Below, one piece after another: positions 11,054-20,688 of a stretch of 64,000 nt of DNA (position 1 is its first letter; each line of letters opens with the position of its first letter). The translations under genes were made by a program, and so were the position numbers. The DNA is from Gracilariopsis chorda. Its lineage: Eukaryota > Rhodophyta > Florideophyceae > Gracilariales > Gracilariaceae. The notes beneath the pieces were generated by a model. It searched no databases and was not told where the DNA came from. It saw nothing but the letters and a program-made list of their open reading frames with translations. The DNA lies in assembly GCA_003194525.1 (NCBI GenBank), contig NBIV01000196.1, positions 1 through 64,000 on the forward strand, read 5' to 3'.

Positions 11054-12472
11054 ATGGAGGCCACAACCCTCGCTTTTTCAGCCTCACCGTTCGTGCTTCC
11101 CACGCAGCCCAATCGCCCCGCCTTCAACTCTCGTCGACCCGCAACGCGAGTCGCAACCAAAATGATCCGCCAGTCAGTCAAGACCCCCGCCGCTCCTCCC
11201 GGCGAACAACTTGCTATAACCCCTAACAACTTCATCGCCCAAACTCTACGCGCTGCCATCGCGGATGGAACGTTATGTTCGGCTTCGCCTGTCGCCATTT
11301 TCTACGACCTGCAGGTACTGCGTCACAACGCTCGCGCATTGCGCGCCGCCTTTCCGGACAACACTCTGCACGCCTTTGCGCTCAAAGCGGCGCCGTTTCC
11401 AAGGCTGCTAGAGTATTTCAAGGAAGAGGGTATTGGCGCTGAGTGCGCTTCTGTGGTCGAACTTGCTTGCTCCGAAGCAGCGGGTATACCGTCTGAAAAC
11501 GTCATCTTTGACAGCCCTGCAAAGACCAATGAGCAGTTGATGTACGCGTTGAAACGAGGCTTCCATGTCAACGCAGATAGCATTAGTGAGCTCAAGGCCA
11601 TTGCTGTGCTTCGTGATGAATGCCAAAGTACATCTACAATCGGCTTGCGCGTTAACCCGCAGCTCGGCTCCGCTACCATTGCAGAGACGTTTACTGCGTC
11701 TAAGGCGTGCAAGTTTGGAGAAGGGCTGCGAGAAAAGCGCGACGATATAATTGCCGCATTCGAGCGATATCCGTTTGTCAGCTGTGTGCACGTGCATGTC
11801 GGATCGCAGGGCTGCGCGGTTGATGTCATTGCAGATGGCGCGAAAGCAGCAGCAGAGCTGGCTGATGACGTTAACAGTCGTGTCGGTAGCAAACAAGTGC
11901 ATACGATTGATATTGGAGGTGGACTGTCCGTCGACTACTTTTCCGATGTGGCGTGTGACTTTGACACTCTGCCGCGGCTGTTGAGGGAGCGCTGTGATGG
12001 ACTGTTCAAGTACAGGCTCATGACGGAGTTCGGGCGACACATGAGCGCGAAGACGGCTTTCATGGCGGCACAAGTGACGGCCTTAAAGCAGTCAGGCGGC
12101 AAGACGTACGTCATCTGTCAGGTGGGCGCAGACGTGCTTATGCGGCCTGTGTACCAGCCCGAGAAGTGGGCGCATCGCCTCGAGACATACGACCACGCCG
12201 GCCAACTCAAGCAGAGTCGCAGCGCTGTCGTGGAAGTAGGAGGCCCGCTCTGCTTCGCCGGTGACATCATTGCACGCGATCGCGAGCTCGTCATGCCCAC
12301 CGTTGGCGACTGGCTCGTCGTCAGGGATGCCGGCGCGTACACCCTCTCCATGCACATGAGACACACCAGTCAACTCGCCCCGCCCGTGTTCGGCGTTGAG
12401 CGGGATGGCTCCAGATGCTTGCTCAAGCGCGGTGAGACGATTGAAGACTCGGTGCGGTTCTGGTCGGCATAG
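11054..12472 (+). CDS. PLP-dependent Orn/DAP/Arg decarboxylase family 2 protein (LysA-like)
   Basis: 472 residues with the fold-type III alanine racemase-like barrel and a C-terminal beta domain. The PLP lysine is Lys111 in HAFALKAAPFP. HVHVGSQG (about 246-253) and DIGGGLSVDY (286-295) bind the cofactor phosphate. The cross-subunit cysteine motif is GPLCFAGD (Cys400), and DAGAYTLSM follows at 425-433. Known relatives decarboxylate meso-diaminopimelate, ornithine or arginine. The usual LysA substrate motif EPGR reads EFGR here (325-328), RPALY reads RPVYQ, and the downstream YN-R motif is absent, so the substrate is uncertain. Residues 1-37 are Ser/Thr/Ala/Arg-rich with few acids, consistent with a plastid transit peptide (inference). 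Single exon; first ATG chosen. Confidence 0.88.
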   Translation: MEATTLAFSASPFVLPTQPNRPAFNSRRPATRVATKMIRQSVKTPAAPPGEQLAITPNNFIAQTLRAAIADGTLCSASPVAIFYDLQVLRHNARALRAAFPDNTLHAFALKAAPFPRLLEYFKEEGIGAECASVVELACSEAAGIPSENVIFDSPAKTNEQLMYALKRGFHVNADSISELKAIAVLRDECQSTSTIGLRVNPQLGSATIAETFTASKACKFGEGLREKRDDIIAAFERYPFVSCVHVHVGSQGCAVDVIADGAKAAAELADDVNSRVGSKQVHTIDIGGGLSVDYFSDVACDFDTLPRLLRERCDGLFKYRLMTEFGRHMSAKTAFMAAQVTALKQSGGKTYVICQVGADVLMRPVYQPEKWAHRLETYDHAGQLKQSRSAVVEVGGPLCFAGDIIARDRELVMPTVGDWLVVRDAGAYTLSMHMRHTSQLAPPVFGVERDGSRCLLKRGETIEDSVRFWSA

Positions 12473-12700
12473 GGAGCGCATGGAGCGTCATGCGCCCTTT
12501 TTCACCGTTACGCATTGCGAGGCTAGATAGCAGTACTCCGTGCTACAGTTGCTCTTTTTGTTTCATAGGTGGCCAGAGCTTGCACATAGCGCGCACATTT
12601 TGATCCCAGAGATCGCCCGAATAGAACTAAAGGGCGCAGCGAACTGGTTTCGCGCGATTGCATTAGTCATTCAAGCAGCCGTCCGCGTTCTCGCCCCGCG

Positions 12701-14374
12701 ATGCCCGCGCCCGTCACCGCGCCGCAACCCCGTACACCGCTCGGTCCCTGGGAGTTGCGTGGCGCCTCTCTCAGCCCTACGCGCTGCCATCTCCAAGCAC
12801 ACGCTCGACGCCTTCAATCGCAGTCTTCAACCGATCCGCTCATAACCATAATCGTACAGCCTCCCTATACGCCTCCACACGCCGCGCCCCCCGCAACTCC
12901 TGCCCTTACTATCCATCGATCCCTCCTTCGCGCAGCGTCGCCCGTCCTCTCAGCCCTCATTCCTGCCGACGCGAGAAGCCCTGTCCGCGTCCTCGATTGG
13001 CCGGATACCTTTTCTCTTTTACGCAAGTTCCTCTATCTCCAGCCCCTAGACCTCGCCGTTGCACCGCCCGATCTACCGCTCGCAGCCGCTCGATGGGGAC
13101 TCAACCAGCTTTTCGAGGCGTGCTTCGCTTATGCAGAGCGCAACTTGCCAACAGATATGCGCGCTTTGCTGTGGCGCTGGATGCCTGTGCTCAACGCCGT
13201 CCGTGTGCCGCCCACCTTCAAGACCACCTTCGCGCTTTCATTCGTCGCTGCTCTTGACGAACATCCTTTGCAGCGTACCTGGCTTTCTTCAGCGGGCGCG
13301 CGCGGTGATTACTCCCAACTTCCAGATGACTACGGTCTTTTCGCGCCATGTCAATGCTCCGTTACCGAACCCCCTGCGAACAGCCCCGCTCACGACAAAC
13401 TGCTCATCCTCGCTTCTATAGCCCTACGCTCCAGAACGAAGGCTACTTGTCCGAACCGCTGTAACGCTCATACCGTGTGGACTGTCTTCCATGCGCAGGA
13501 TATGCTTGTCGAGTTGATTACCTACCTTTTCCGAATGGGCGCTTTCGACTATGGAATACTCGTCTTGGACGTCCTTCTCCGTCAGTTGGAACCTGCTCTC
13601 TCCGATCAGGAACTCATCACTCTTCTGCGCCGAGTACCTTGGCAAAATGGATATGCGGAGCTTCTTGCCTCTCGTGAGGCGTTGCAGTGGTCCAGTCGCG
13701 CATGGCAGAAGCTTTTCCATGCTCGGCAAACCCTCACCACCACCGACAGAATTAGTCTTCCGCTCATCATGAGCGCGTTCAAACGCGCGCTTCCAGAACC
13801 AGGGCTGAGGGCGGTGCGCTGGGAAAGTGAGCGCGTTACATACGATGCAACACCTGATACAAACCTTCAGTTTGCTCTTTCCGTCGCATGCGACACACGG
13901 AAATCGCGTCGATTACCACCGTTGCAAGCGACTGTTCGCGTTGTTGCGGGCGATGCACGTCCGATTTCGAAGATGCGAGTGCATGTACGCGCTTATGTTA
14001 CTGCGCAGTGCGGCTGTGATATTCGTGGGAAATCAGGCGCTTTTGCCGGAACTGAGCTTGATACTGGAGATGATCATGTTATGGGAAGCTTTGTTCGCGT
14101 TGGTGGTGTCTCGTTTAAAGTGTTGGATGGAAGTGCGCTGAAGGAATGGATAGACTGTCATACTGATACTTGTACTATGCGGTTAGTTGTGCATGTTTCT
14201 ATGGAGAGGGAGAGGGAACGGGAGAATGGTGTGGAATACGCTGCTACAGATGAGCCCGTGAAGAGCCCTTGGTTGCAGACCTGGCAACTCAAGTGCCCCT
14301 GCGGTGAGTGTCATGTGCAACCCAACGTCTCGCACCTCAATGCGCATGATATGTTTGATACTCGCTCTATGTGA
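12701..14374 (+). CDS. BTB/POZ domain protein
   Basis: 557 residues. A BTB/POZ-like region spans about residues 48-145: ITIIVQPP, then HRSLLRAASPVLSALI (the HK-xxLAAxSPVF-type signature), then VRVLDWPDTFSLLRKFLYL, then an Ala-rich helix region ending CFAYAERNL. These domains mediate dimerisation and often bind Cullin-3. The central part is helical (BACK-like, inference). The C-terminal third has several Cys-rich patches (CGCDIRG, CPCGECHVQ) and an acidic/arginine repeat EREREREN; I do not recognise it. A role as a substrate adaptor of a ubiquitin ligase is the family default, not shown here. The start at 12701 is the first ATG; the frame is GC-rich and proline-rich at its N-terminus. Confidence 0.75.
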   Translation: MPAPVTAPQPRTPLGPWELRGASLSPTRCHLQAHARRLQSQSSTDPLITIIVQPPYTPPHAAPPATPALTIHRSLLRAASPVLSALIPADARSPVRVLDWPDTFSLLRKFLYLQPLDLAVAPPDLPLAAARWGLNQLFEACFAYAERNLPTDMRALLWRWMPVLNAVRVPPTFKTTFALSFVAALDEHPLQRTWLSSAGARGDYSQLPDDYGLFAPCQCSVTEPPANSPAHDKLLILASIALRSRTKATCPNRCNAHTVWTVFHAQDMLVELITYLFRMGAFDYGILVLDVLLRQLEPALSDQELITLLRRVPWQNGYAELLASREALQWSSRAWQKLFHARQTLTTTDRISLPLIMSAFKRALPEPGLRAVRWESERVTYDATPDTNLQFALSVACDTRKSRRLPPLQATVRVVAGDARPISKMRVHVRAYVTAQCGCDIRGKSGAFAGTELDTGDDHVMGSFVRVGGVSFKVLDGSALKEWIDCHTDTCTMRLVVHVSMERERERENGVEYAATDEPVKSPWLQTWQLKCPCGECHVQPNVSHLNAHDMFDTRSM

Positions 14375-15100
14375 ACCGTTGTGTGGTTATCATGCATTTG
14401 CTGCCACAGGAAGGTATCTGCTTCTTTGTTCCCCACGGCCAAGCTGGAGTTATACTCAACATTGCAAGAACGTGAACTGGGGAACGATGCAGTAAGCGAT
14501 CAGCACCCAAGTCATGCGGCGGAGCATTCTGTTACACGAACTGGCCGAGGTAGTCCCTTGGATTTTGGCTGCAGTTGGCATTTGCGTCCTTAATCTTGTG
14601 GGAAACGCCAACACGTCCCGACCTAATCAATGCTATACGATCATCGTCCCTGTAACAAACGTGATGAGAAAGCGGTCTGTCCAGACACTCGTTCTCGAAC
14701 TCCAAACTGAAACTGCCAAAGGATGACAAGTATCACCTTGATTGTGTGATAGCAAGTGCAGCTTCACCATCCGTAGTGTAAGAAGTGGCTCCGGGGTCGA
14801 AAAGCTCAATCCAGTGCATAACCATTTCCACTAGAGGTAAACCTGCCTCATCGAGCGATGAGAAAGCGACGAACGACGGTGTCGTGCAACATCTACCGTG
14901 TCATGCCGTCATGCTGTTCTTTGGTTTAAAGTCCTTTCGTTTTGGCGAGCTTTGTTCTACGCAAATCTTCATTTAATCATTAGAATCAGCTTCTCAAGGT
15001 GTATTAAGAGTTCAATCTGCTTTGCAAGAGTCTACCGAGTCACAAGCTACCCACCATCCAGTCATGGGGCCCAAACCAGTCCCTCTACATTGAAATGCAC
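14375..15100. other. Intergenic, no gene seen
   Basis: Lies between two convergent genes. No domain-bearing frame, no repeat noticed. Confidence 0.5.
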
Positions 15101-15550
15101 TTACATGTTCCTAATTCCTCGCACATCGTCGGCGTCCCTCGCGGCGTCAACTCTAAGGTTTGACATTTCCCGTTTGGCAGCCCGCAACACGTTTGTTGCA
15201 TGCGTAAGGCGGTTTTCAACCATAGACAATAAAGTCTCTTCCTCTTTCAACATCTTATCGAGCTCACGCGCTATGATCTTCAGGCCATCTTCTTCCGTAA
15301 TTAGGTCGTGAGACACCATGGGAAATAGGTGCTTGTCCATACACTTCAGAAAATGGTTGTATGCATCTCTTCCTGTTGCGGGATACGGCGGTTGTTCATA
15401 GTGTATGCATTTCAGGTTGTCGACCGCCGACAATTCTTCCTGTCCTGACGTACTCATATCCTTGTGTAAGTGGTTGATGTTTTCTCCATCAGGCGCAGAA
15501 ATCGAAGGGCTGCGAGCGTGGAGTGGATGTGTGGGCTGTGTGGCGTTCAT
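15101..15550 (-). CDS. Hypothetical small coiled-coil protein
   Basis: 149 residues from the ATG at 15550; another in-frame ATG gives a start at MSTSGQEEL. I do not recognise the family. The N-terminal 35 residues are Pro/His/Ser-rich. The C-terminal half, from about LITEEDGLKIIAREL onward, is a charged heptad-like stretch with regular Leu/Ile/Met, predicted coiled coil by eye. The sequence CIHYEQPPYPATGRDAYNHFLKCMDKHLFP looks like a structured segment. Codon use and composition are protein-like, which is why I keep it, but no homologue is known to me. Confidence 0.5.
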   Translation of the reverse strand: MNATQPTHPLHARSPSISAPDGENINHLHKDMSTSGQEELSAVDNLKCIHYEQPPYPATGRDAYNHFLKCMDKHLFPMVSHDLITEEDGLKIIARELDKMLKEEETLLSMVENRLTHATNVLRAAKREMSNLRVDAARDADDVRGIRNM

Positions 15551-16372
15551 GGCATAAGGAGTATAGGGGTGGCGTCGAAGCAAAGCCGGGATGGGGGGAT
15601 GGATGGTCGGGGGATAAAGACGAGCTAGCTACAATAACGAACCGAACATTACGAAAGGCCTGTTGGCTCCTTTCGTTTCCTGAACCCATCACCTTCGTTT
15701 GTCCATTATTTCACGAAACGAATAGTTTTTGATTGTTGAGCTGTGAAACGAAAACGCCATGTTCAGCATCCAAACTTCTTGAGAGAGGTGGCGGAGAACA
15801 ACAGCACATGGGACGCCCGTATTCAAATCAATGCGCTCATTAACTTCATGGGAAGCACTGCCTCGACAAAAACAACGGTAACAGGGATCGTTAACCCTTA
15901 CTGACGGCCAATACATGGATGATCACAAATCGCATCATCCTGTATGTCATGTGCAGAAGAAATCCGTGCTTGTATACAAAGCATATGTTTGTGTATGGAT
16001 TTATCAATGGATTCTGCATTTATTCAACATAGAGTATATTGTCTTCGGCTAGTTAAGTTAGAGGAAACATCGCAATGAAACTGCAACAAGAAGGGCCTAC
16101 TGTTGCAGGAACGTCGTAGAGAGGACTACACAAGTTATTGAATTCTGTCGAAAGAAAGAGTGCGCGTATCTTCTGCAAGGAGCCCATGACACCTGAGGCT
16201 TCCAGGCTGAGAGTCTTCATTACGCTATGGATTGCAAATCAACTCTCCGTTAGTAGTAAAGTGCACGAGTATCCTGCTCACGGAAAGGGCCCGTTCTTCT
16301 TGCGATGAACAGGGCAAAGTCAGTTCAAAGTGCCAATACTTGTATCTGTTCCGAATCTTTTTCATAGGATAC
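15551..16372. other. Intergenic, no gene seen
   Basis: AT-richer than the flanks, no convincing frame. It should contain the promoter of the small coiled-coil gene and the 3' end of the gene to its right. Confidence 0.5.
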
Positions 16373-17230
16373 CTATCGAGTAATACTCGCAACGAGCGAT
16401 GTCTTTGTCTCTAATTCCGCTGCGATCAACAAGATTAACCATACAACTGCTTCTTCTCTGGTACAATTCTTTAGTCGAAGGTCAAAGAAATGTCGAAAAA
16501 TATACACGCTCCCTACTCGTTTCTCTATTCCACTGATCAGCAAGTCGTAGGCGCCGAAATCGTTATCAGCCTTCGCGGGCTGCATCTTCAGTTTTGGCAC
16601 TCCACCCAACACCTCCTTCTCCGGTGAAAACACAAAGAACGATTCCAGGGATGAAATGTAGTGGATCTGGCCAATCACATCTCCCACGTTCAAGTCTTCG
16701 AACAAGGTTCCGTTGTAGACATGCCATTTTTGCTCATTCGAAGGGATCACTACCTTCACTAGAGCTTCGTCCTCACGATTTATACGAATCTCATAACTGC
16801 GGGGTTCTTCGAAGTGTTTGTCCACAGTAAACGCTGTTGGGCAGTTGCTTAAGAGATCTCTCTGCACCTCAGAGGGCGTATTAACCCCGCGAAACATATC
16901 ATCGGGTCTAGGAACATGGATTGTAGTCGTTCTGAAGACGTCTCGAGTGCGATTCTCCACAAAGTATCGCTGCAGCTTATACACCTTGTGTCGCTCCTCT
17001 TCCGTGCTCCGCGTAAGATCTTCATTCACGCCGCCCATCACAGGCGCCTTCTTCGTGTTCAAAGGCCGAATCGGATCAGTGTGGAATGTAGTAATTGCTT
17101 CTCGCTCAGCCATAGCATCTTGTAAGGAAGAGGTAGGTGTTGGTGGCACCAATACTGGGATTTGCTGCGCCTCTGGTTTCCTTTCGTGTTCTGTGATCTT
17201 GGATGCTGTCGGATCACCATCGGTTGTCAT
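16373..17230 (-). CDS. Hypothetical protein, possibly scramblase/Tubby-like fold
   Basis: 285 residues, ATG at 17230. The first 85 residues look disordered (Pro/Thr/Glu-rich). From about residue 130 there is a beta-rich pattern: YEIRINREDEALVKVVIP, VGDVIGQIHYISSLESFFVF, then a Gly/Asp turn region DNDFGAYDLL. A hydrophobic stretch near the C-terminus (AVVWLILLIAAE) resembles the single membrane-associated helix that ends phospholipid scramblase and LURP-one proteins. That resemblance is by eye and weak. Composition and length support a real gene; the function is unknown. Confidence 0.55.
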   Translation of the reverse strand: MTTDGDPTASKITEHERKPEAQQIPVLVPPTPTSSLQDAMAEREAITTFHTDPIRPLNTKKAPVMGGVNEDLTRSTEEERHKVYKLQRYFVENRTRDVFRTTTIHVPRPDDMFRGVNTPSEVQRDLLSNCPTAFTVDKHFEEPRSYEIRINREDEALVKVVIPSNEQKWHVYNGTLFEDLNVGDVIGQIHYISSLESFFVFSPEKEVLGGVPKLKMQPAKADNDFGAYDLLISGIEKRVGSVYIFRHFFDLRLKNCTREEAVVWLILLIAAELETKTSLVASITR

Positions 17231-17994
17231 GTCGCGAAGTGCAAGAAGAGAAAGACTTTTGTGTCGCCGGCGGAATTCGCATCAGCTTGGACAGGCTCGT
17301 CGGCGATGACGAGCATGCGTTGGCTGTTGGCAATACTATATAATCACTTTCAGTGACGTATGGTAATTATCTGTTAATCGCTGGGAAGGTGCATGCGCAA
17401 AACACGTGAATGGAAGAAGAAAACGAATGGAGACGGGACGTTTTCAACGGAATTGAGATATCGGCGTTATCTGATATTTTCTGTCTTCACACAGTTCTGG
17501 TGCTCTAGAGAAAGGGGTTTGAGTGTCGCTTTGGGGACGGGAGGATAACTCGTGGCATCTAGTGCTTTCATCTCTGGCTGCTGAGGCCCGTCAAAGGCGG
17601 CCAACACTTCTATCTGTTATTCTTCCTCGGTGGACTCGTTTCCGGGCTTATTTGGCTGAGACAATTGCTGCGCAAATGCATTTGCGGTATTTGTCTTGAC
17701 GACCAGGGATGCATCCTTTTTTTTTGTTTTTGGTGTACCAGTGTTCAGTCTGTTGAGAGCGGGGGAATGCCCCGTGCCATGATGGCTGCCACTCAATAGC
17801 GAGCAGTGCGTGCACCTGGCCAGACTACAACGGCAACATGTCGTTCTCTCGAAGCTTTCCTACAAGCCTTCGGAACTCGGCCATCACACATCCTTTCCCC
17901 TAGCTTCTAAGGTTGTGTACAATCAATAGCCTTTCGTTGCTTCGTATTGACATTAAGCCGTTCATTGCTTGAGCACCACAGTGCGACAAACGAA
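17231..17994. other. Divergent intergenic region
   Basis: Lies between two divergently transcribed genes, so it should hold both promoters. I see no clear TATA box and no other gene. Confidence 0.5.
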
Positions 17995-18612
17995 ATGGTG
18001 ACCCAAAACGACCTTCCGCCTCCAGCCACGGCCAACGCCGAAGATGGGCCTCCACCGCGTGGGTCTTTTCTCTTCCCTTCTTGGGTGACAGGGCCTCTGG
18101 AAAGCTTCTTCTCGGTCGTAGGGAATTCGACGAAGTCAGTTTCATCTTGGGTCACAACTCGTGGGGGGCGCGCGACAAGCCATGCGCGGCCTTGGCTCGA
18201 ATTCTTCGACTTGTCCGCCTTCGGGCTTGCGGAGGGAGGCTTCTCCGGACACTTTGAGCGACTCAAAATCAACTTTCCATACTTCCTGTTTAATTATGTG
18301 CTAATAGGTCTCACACTCTCAGTGATAAGTGTTATCACAAAACCTTTGGCGCTAATCGGCGCCATAGCCATTGTATGGGTTTATTTCCAGTTCTTTGGAA
18401 CAGAACATGTGAATGAGGAGTACCAGTTCATGGGTTTCGCTCTCGACAGCTCGGAGAAGTTAGGTTTGTTGGTACTAATGGGCGGATTGGTCTTCTGGCT
18501 TACCGCTGGTGGTATTGAGATATTCTTCTCGGTCCTGACCGCGATTGCTTTCGTGGCGCTTGTCCATGGAAGTTTCCGGAAGCCGAGTCCGGATGCAATT
18601 CCTGCTGTTTGA
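17995..18612 (+). CDS. PRA1 family protein (prenylated Rab acceptor)
   Basis: 205 residues from the ATG at 17995; the open frame extends upstream without another ATG. PRA1 proteins are ER/Golgi/endosome membrane proteins that bind prenylated Rab GTPases and help vesicle traffic. The core domain is typical: residues about 95-190 hold two hydrophobic hairpins, FPYFLFNYVLIGLTLSVISVI / LALIGAIAIVWVYFQFF and LGLLVLMGGLVFWL / IFFSVLTAIAFVALVHGSF. The motif ending HGSFRKP matches the family consensus (H-x-S-x-R). The N-terminal 60 residues are Pro-rich and Ser-rich and variable in this family. Single exon. Confidence 0.88.
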   Translation: MVTQNDLPPPATANAEDGPPPRGSFLFPSWVTGPLESFFSVVGNSTKSVSSWVTTRGGRATSHARPWLEFFDLSAFGLAEGGFSGHFERLKINFPYFLFNYVLIGLTLSVISVITKPLALIGAIAIVWVYFQFFGTEHVNEEYQFMGFALDSSEKLGLLVLMGGLVFWLTAGGIEIFFSVLTAIAFVALVHGSFRKPSPDAIPAV

Positions 18613-18837
18613 AGTTGCACTAGATTAGAGCCTTGTGACTGGAAAGGATAGATTGCTCTTCCGTTTATTTAAGTTAGCATCTTGATCATGTCTTTCGTAT
18701 CATCTCAAGCACTATGGGTGTCGTTTATATGCGGCCGCCATCGTCACGTACCATGCGAGCTTGCGCTCTTCTAGGCATCAAACTTGTTTGCTAGGAACCA
18801 CCACCCTGGCTGTGTGAAGTACGCGCCTATCTAACAG

Positions 18838-20214
18838 TTATCCCGATCGTGAAGCACACAAGCGCAGAATCTGCTCGTAGGTAATGAAGGTCACGGCCGC
18901 TTGAGGAGTAACTCGTGCGATGTTTGCCGATAGTCCCCTGTAAAGTCCTCTTATGCCCTCTGTTCGGAAAATGTACAAGAAAGCTCTATCAACCCTGCCG
19001 TACATTTCACCTTCAACGATTCGCTCCTGCATTCGTGTTCTCGCCACTTGGATTGGATATGTGCTAATAGAAGCAATTAGCTTGGACGTAGTGGACGCGA
19101 CTAACGACTGGTACACGGTGGTGGAGTCTGATGAAGCTTGTCGTGCGTCACCGTTTTCTCGGGTTTTCACCCACGCCTTAATCCGTTCATAGAGCGTGAA
19201 TTGAATGGCACCGTGCGAGACAAGCCAAAGGCTGGGCCCTAATCCTTTATAGAGTCCACGCACACCTTCCTCCCTCAAAATGCTTCGGAGCCCGTCAGTC
19301 AAACCGGTGTACGGTCGAATTCCGGGTTGCACTCCCGAATTCACCGCCTGCAACTGCAGTCGCACCTTAACTACCCAGATCGGATTTGTGGCGAGCGAAG
19401 TCATGGCACCTGCCGTCATCCCCGCCATGAGATGAGCAGCGGTTTCGAACGGGATATGCTTTTTGTAAAAAACTTGTGTTTGTTGAAACCAATGAAAGTA
19501 ACATGCCCATGATGCCACACTCCCAATTGAGGCCGGAACTACTCCTTTGTACAGGGCATTCGACCCTTCACGCACAACTATGTTTCGAAGAGTTCGCAAG
19601 GCTGCATCGCCTGTGGACACTTGCAGTCTTGTGCGAAGAGTGTCCAACGGGTGAAGCAGAAGAACAGTGGCCAATCCGCCACCGGCGCCGGCCAAGGCAT
19701 GTGCATAAGGTGGATATGTCGTGGCGTGCCCGGCGGATCGCTCATTGTTAGTGGCCGTATGAAGATGTTGATGAAGGGCGGACTTCGGAATCTTTTGGTG
19801 CAATGAGCAGCGTTGCGCTGCTGGTTTGACTAGCTCGGAGATGGAAAGTGGCGTCTTGGATGACAGAAGGCAAGGTACGTGCTTGTAGGACATGCATGTG
19901 AGGCTTTGGGTTGAAGCTTTGCTTACGGTGTGGTCAGTTGGTCGCAAGCTGCGTGTTATGAGTTGGCCGAAGCCGAAGCCCACCGGCGGCAGCATGGCGG
20001 CGCGCCTCGACGGCGTCATTGCGGCGGTTCGAAGGGCCATATTTAAAACGGGATCAAAATGATTTACTCCAGGACATGTCCGCATGTTTGCCCAGCAAAC
20101 GCACCAAACGTTCATCGACTTGCACTGTACGACTGCTGCTGACTGTTGCCAGCAGGGAAGAAGCGATCGCAAGTATGGGCGGTTCGTAGTCGAAGTCTTT
20201 GAGGAAGAAGCCAT
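18838..20214 (-). CDS. Mitochondrial carrier family protein (folate/NAD/pyrimidine-nucleotide type)
   Basis: Up to 458 residues from the ATG at 20214; another plausible in-frame start is at 20040. Six transmembrane helices in three repeats occupy the last 300 residues. The three signatures are PLDTLRTRLQ, PIWVVKVRLQ and PIQVARTRMQ. TNPIWVVKVRLQLQ in repeat two is the form seen in the SLC25A32/SLC25A33/NDT/FLX1 group, which carries folate, FAD, NAD or pyrimidine nucleotides across the inner mitochondrial membrane. The substrate cannot be told from this alone. The N-terminal extension of about 110-165 residues is longer than usual and basic, with no acidic stretch, and could be a targeting presequence (inference). 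Single exon. Confidence 0.9.
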   Translation of the reverse strand: MASSSKTSTTNRPYLRSLLPCWQQSAAVVQCKSMNVWCVCWANMRTCPGVNHFDPVLNMALRTAAMTPSRRAAMLPPVGFGFGQLITRSLRPTDHTVSKASTQSLTCMSYKHVPCLLSSKTPLSISELVKPAAQRCSLHQKIPKSALHQHLHTATNNERSAGHATTYPPYAHALAGAGGGLATVLLLHPLDTLRTRLQVSTGDAALRTLRNIVVREGSNALYKGVVPASIGSVASWACYFHWFQQTQVFYKKHIPFETAAHLMAGMTAGAMTSLATNPIWVVKVRLQLQAVNSGVQPGIRPYTGLTDGLRSILREEGVRGLYKGLGPSLWLVSHGAIQFTLYERIKAWVKTRENGDARQASSDSTTVYQSLVASTTSKLIASISTYPIQVARTRMQERIVEGEMYGRVDRAFLYIFRTEGIRGLYRGLSANIARVTPQAAVTFITYEQILRLCASRSG

Positions 20215-20688
20215 AGGAGGAGCAAGCTTGATTACGAAGAATTCTGCAAGTGTGTGTCGTTTTTGTCTCGAGGGGCTGACAATAGCCGTAAGATAGAAGG
20301 CGAGCGTTCTCAGATGCGGGTCCGTTTCAGCTTAGAGTGAGGGATGTCCTTCCGAAGAGCGATGTAAGGGAGCAGGACTACGTTCCCGTCCAGGGACACC
20401 GCCCTGTTTAAATATTGCTCCTCTCTTGTAGGTAGTCTCTTTCCAGTAATAATCACTAAAACCCCTCCGACATTGAAGACGCAATTCTGCATTCTAAAGC
20501 AGAGTATCCACTAAAGAATACTGATTACGTGTTCTCCGTGAAAAAGAGCACTTGAGTTATGGCAGCTTATGCACCGAAAACGCCTCTTCCGCTAGACCTC
20601 TTCGTTTCGCTGATATGTAATTACCCATGACCAAAAAAAACTCCTAAACTCACGATATGTGGCACGCCATCGTGCAACGTAAACGCTC
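20215..20688. other. Intergenic, no gene seen
   Basis: Lies between two minus-strand genes; holds the carrier promoter and the 3' end of the transporter gene. Confidence 0.5.

Noticed and set aside
12540-12845. Short frame overlapping the start of the BTB protein gene
   Set aside because: Different frame from the BTB domain and without motifs.
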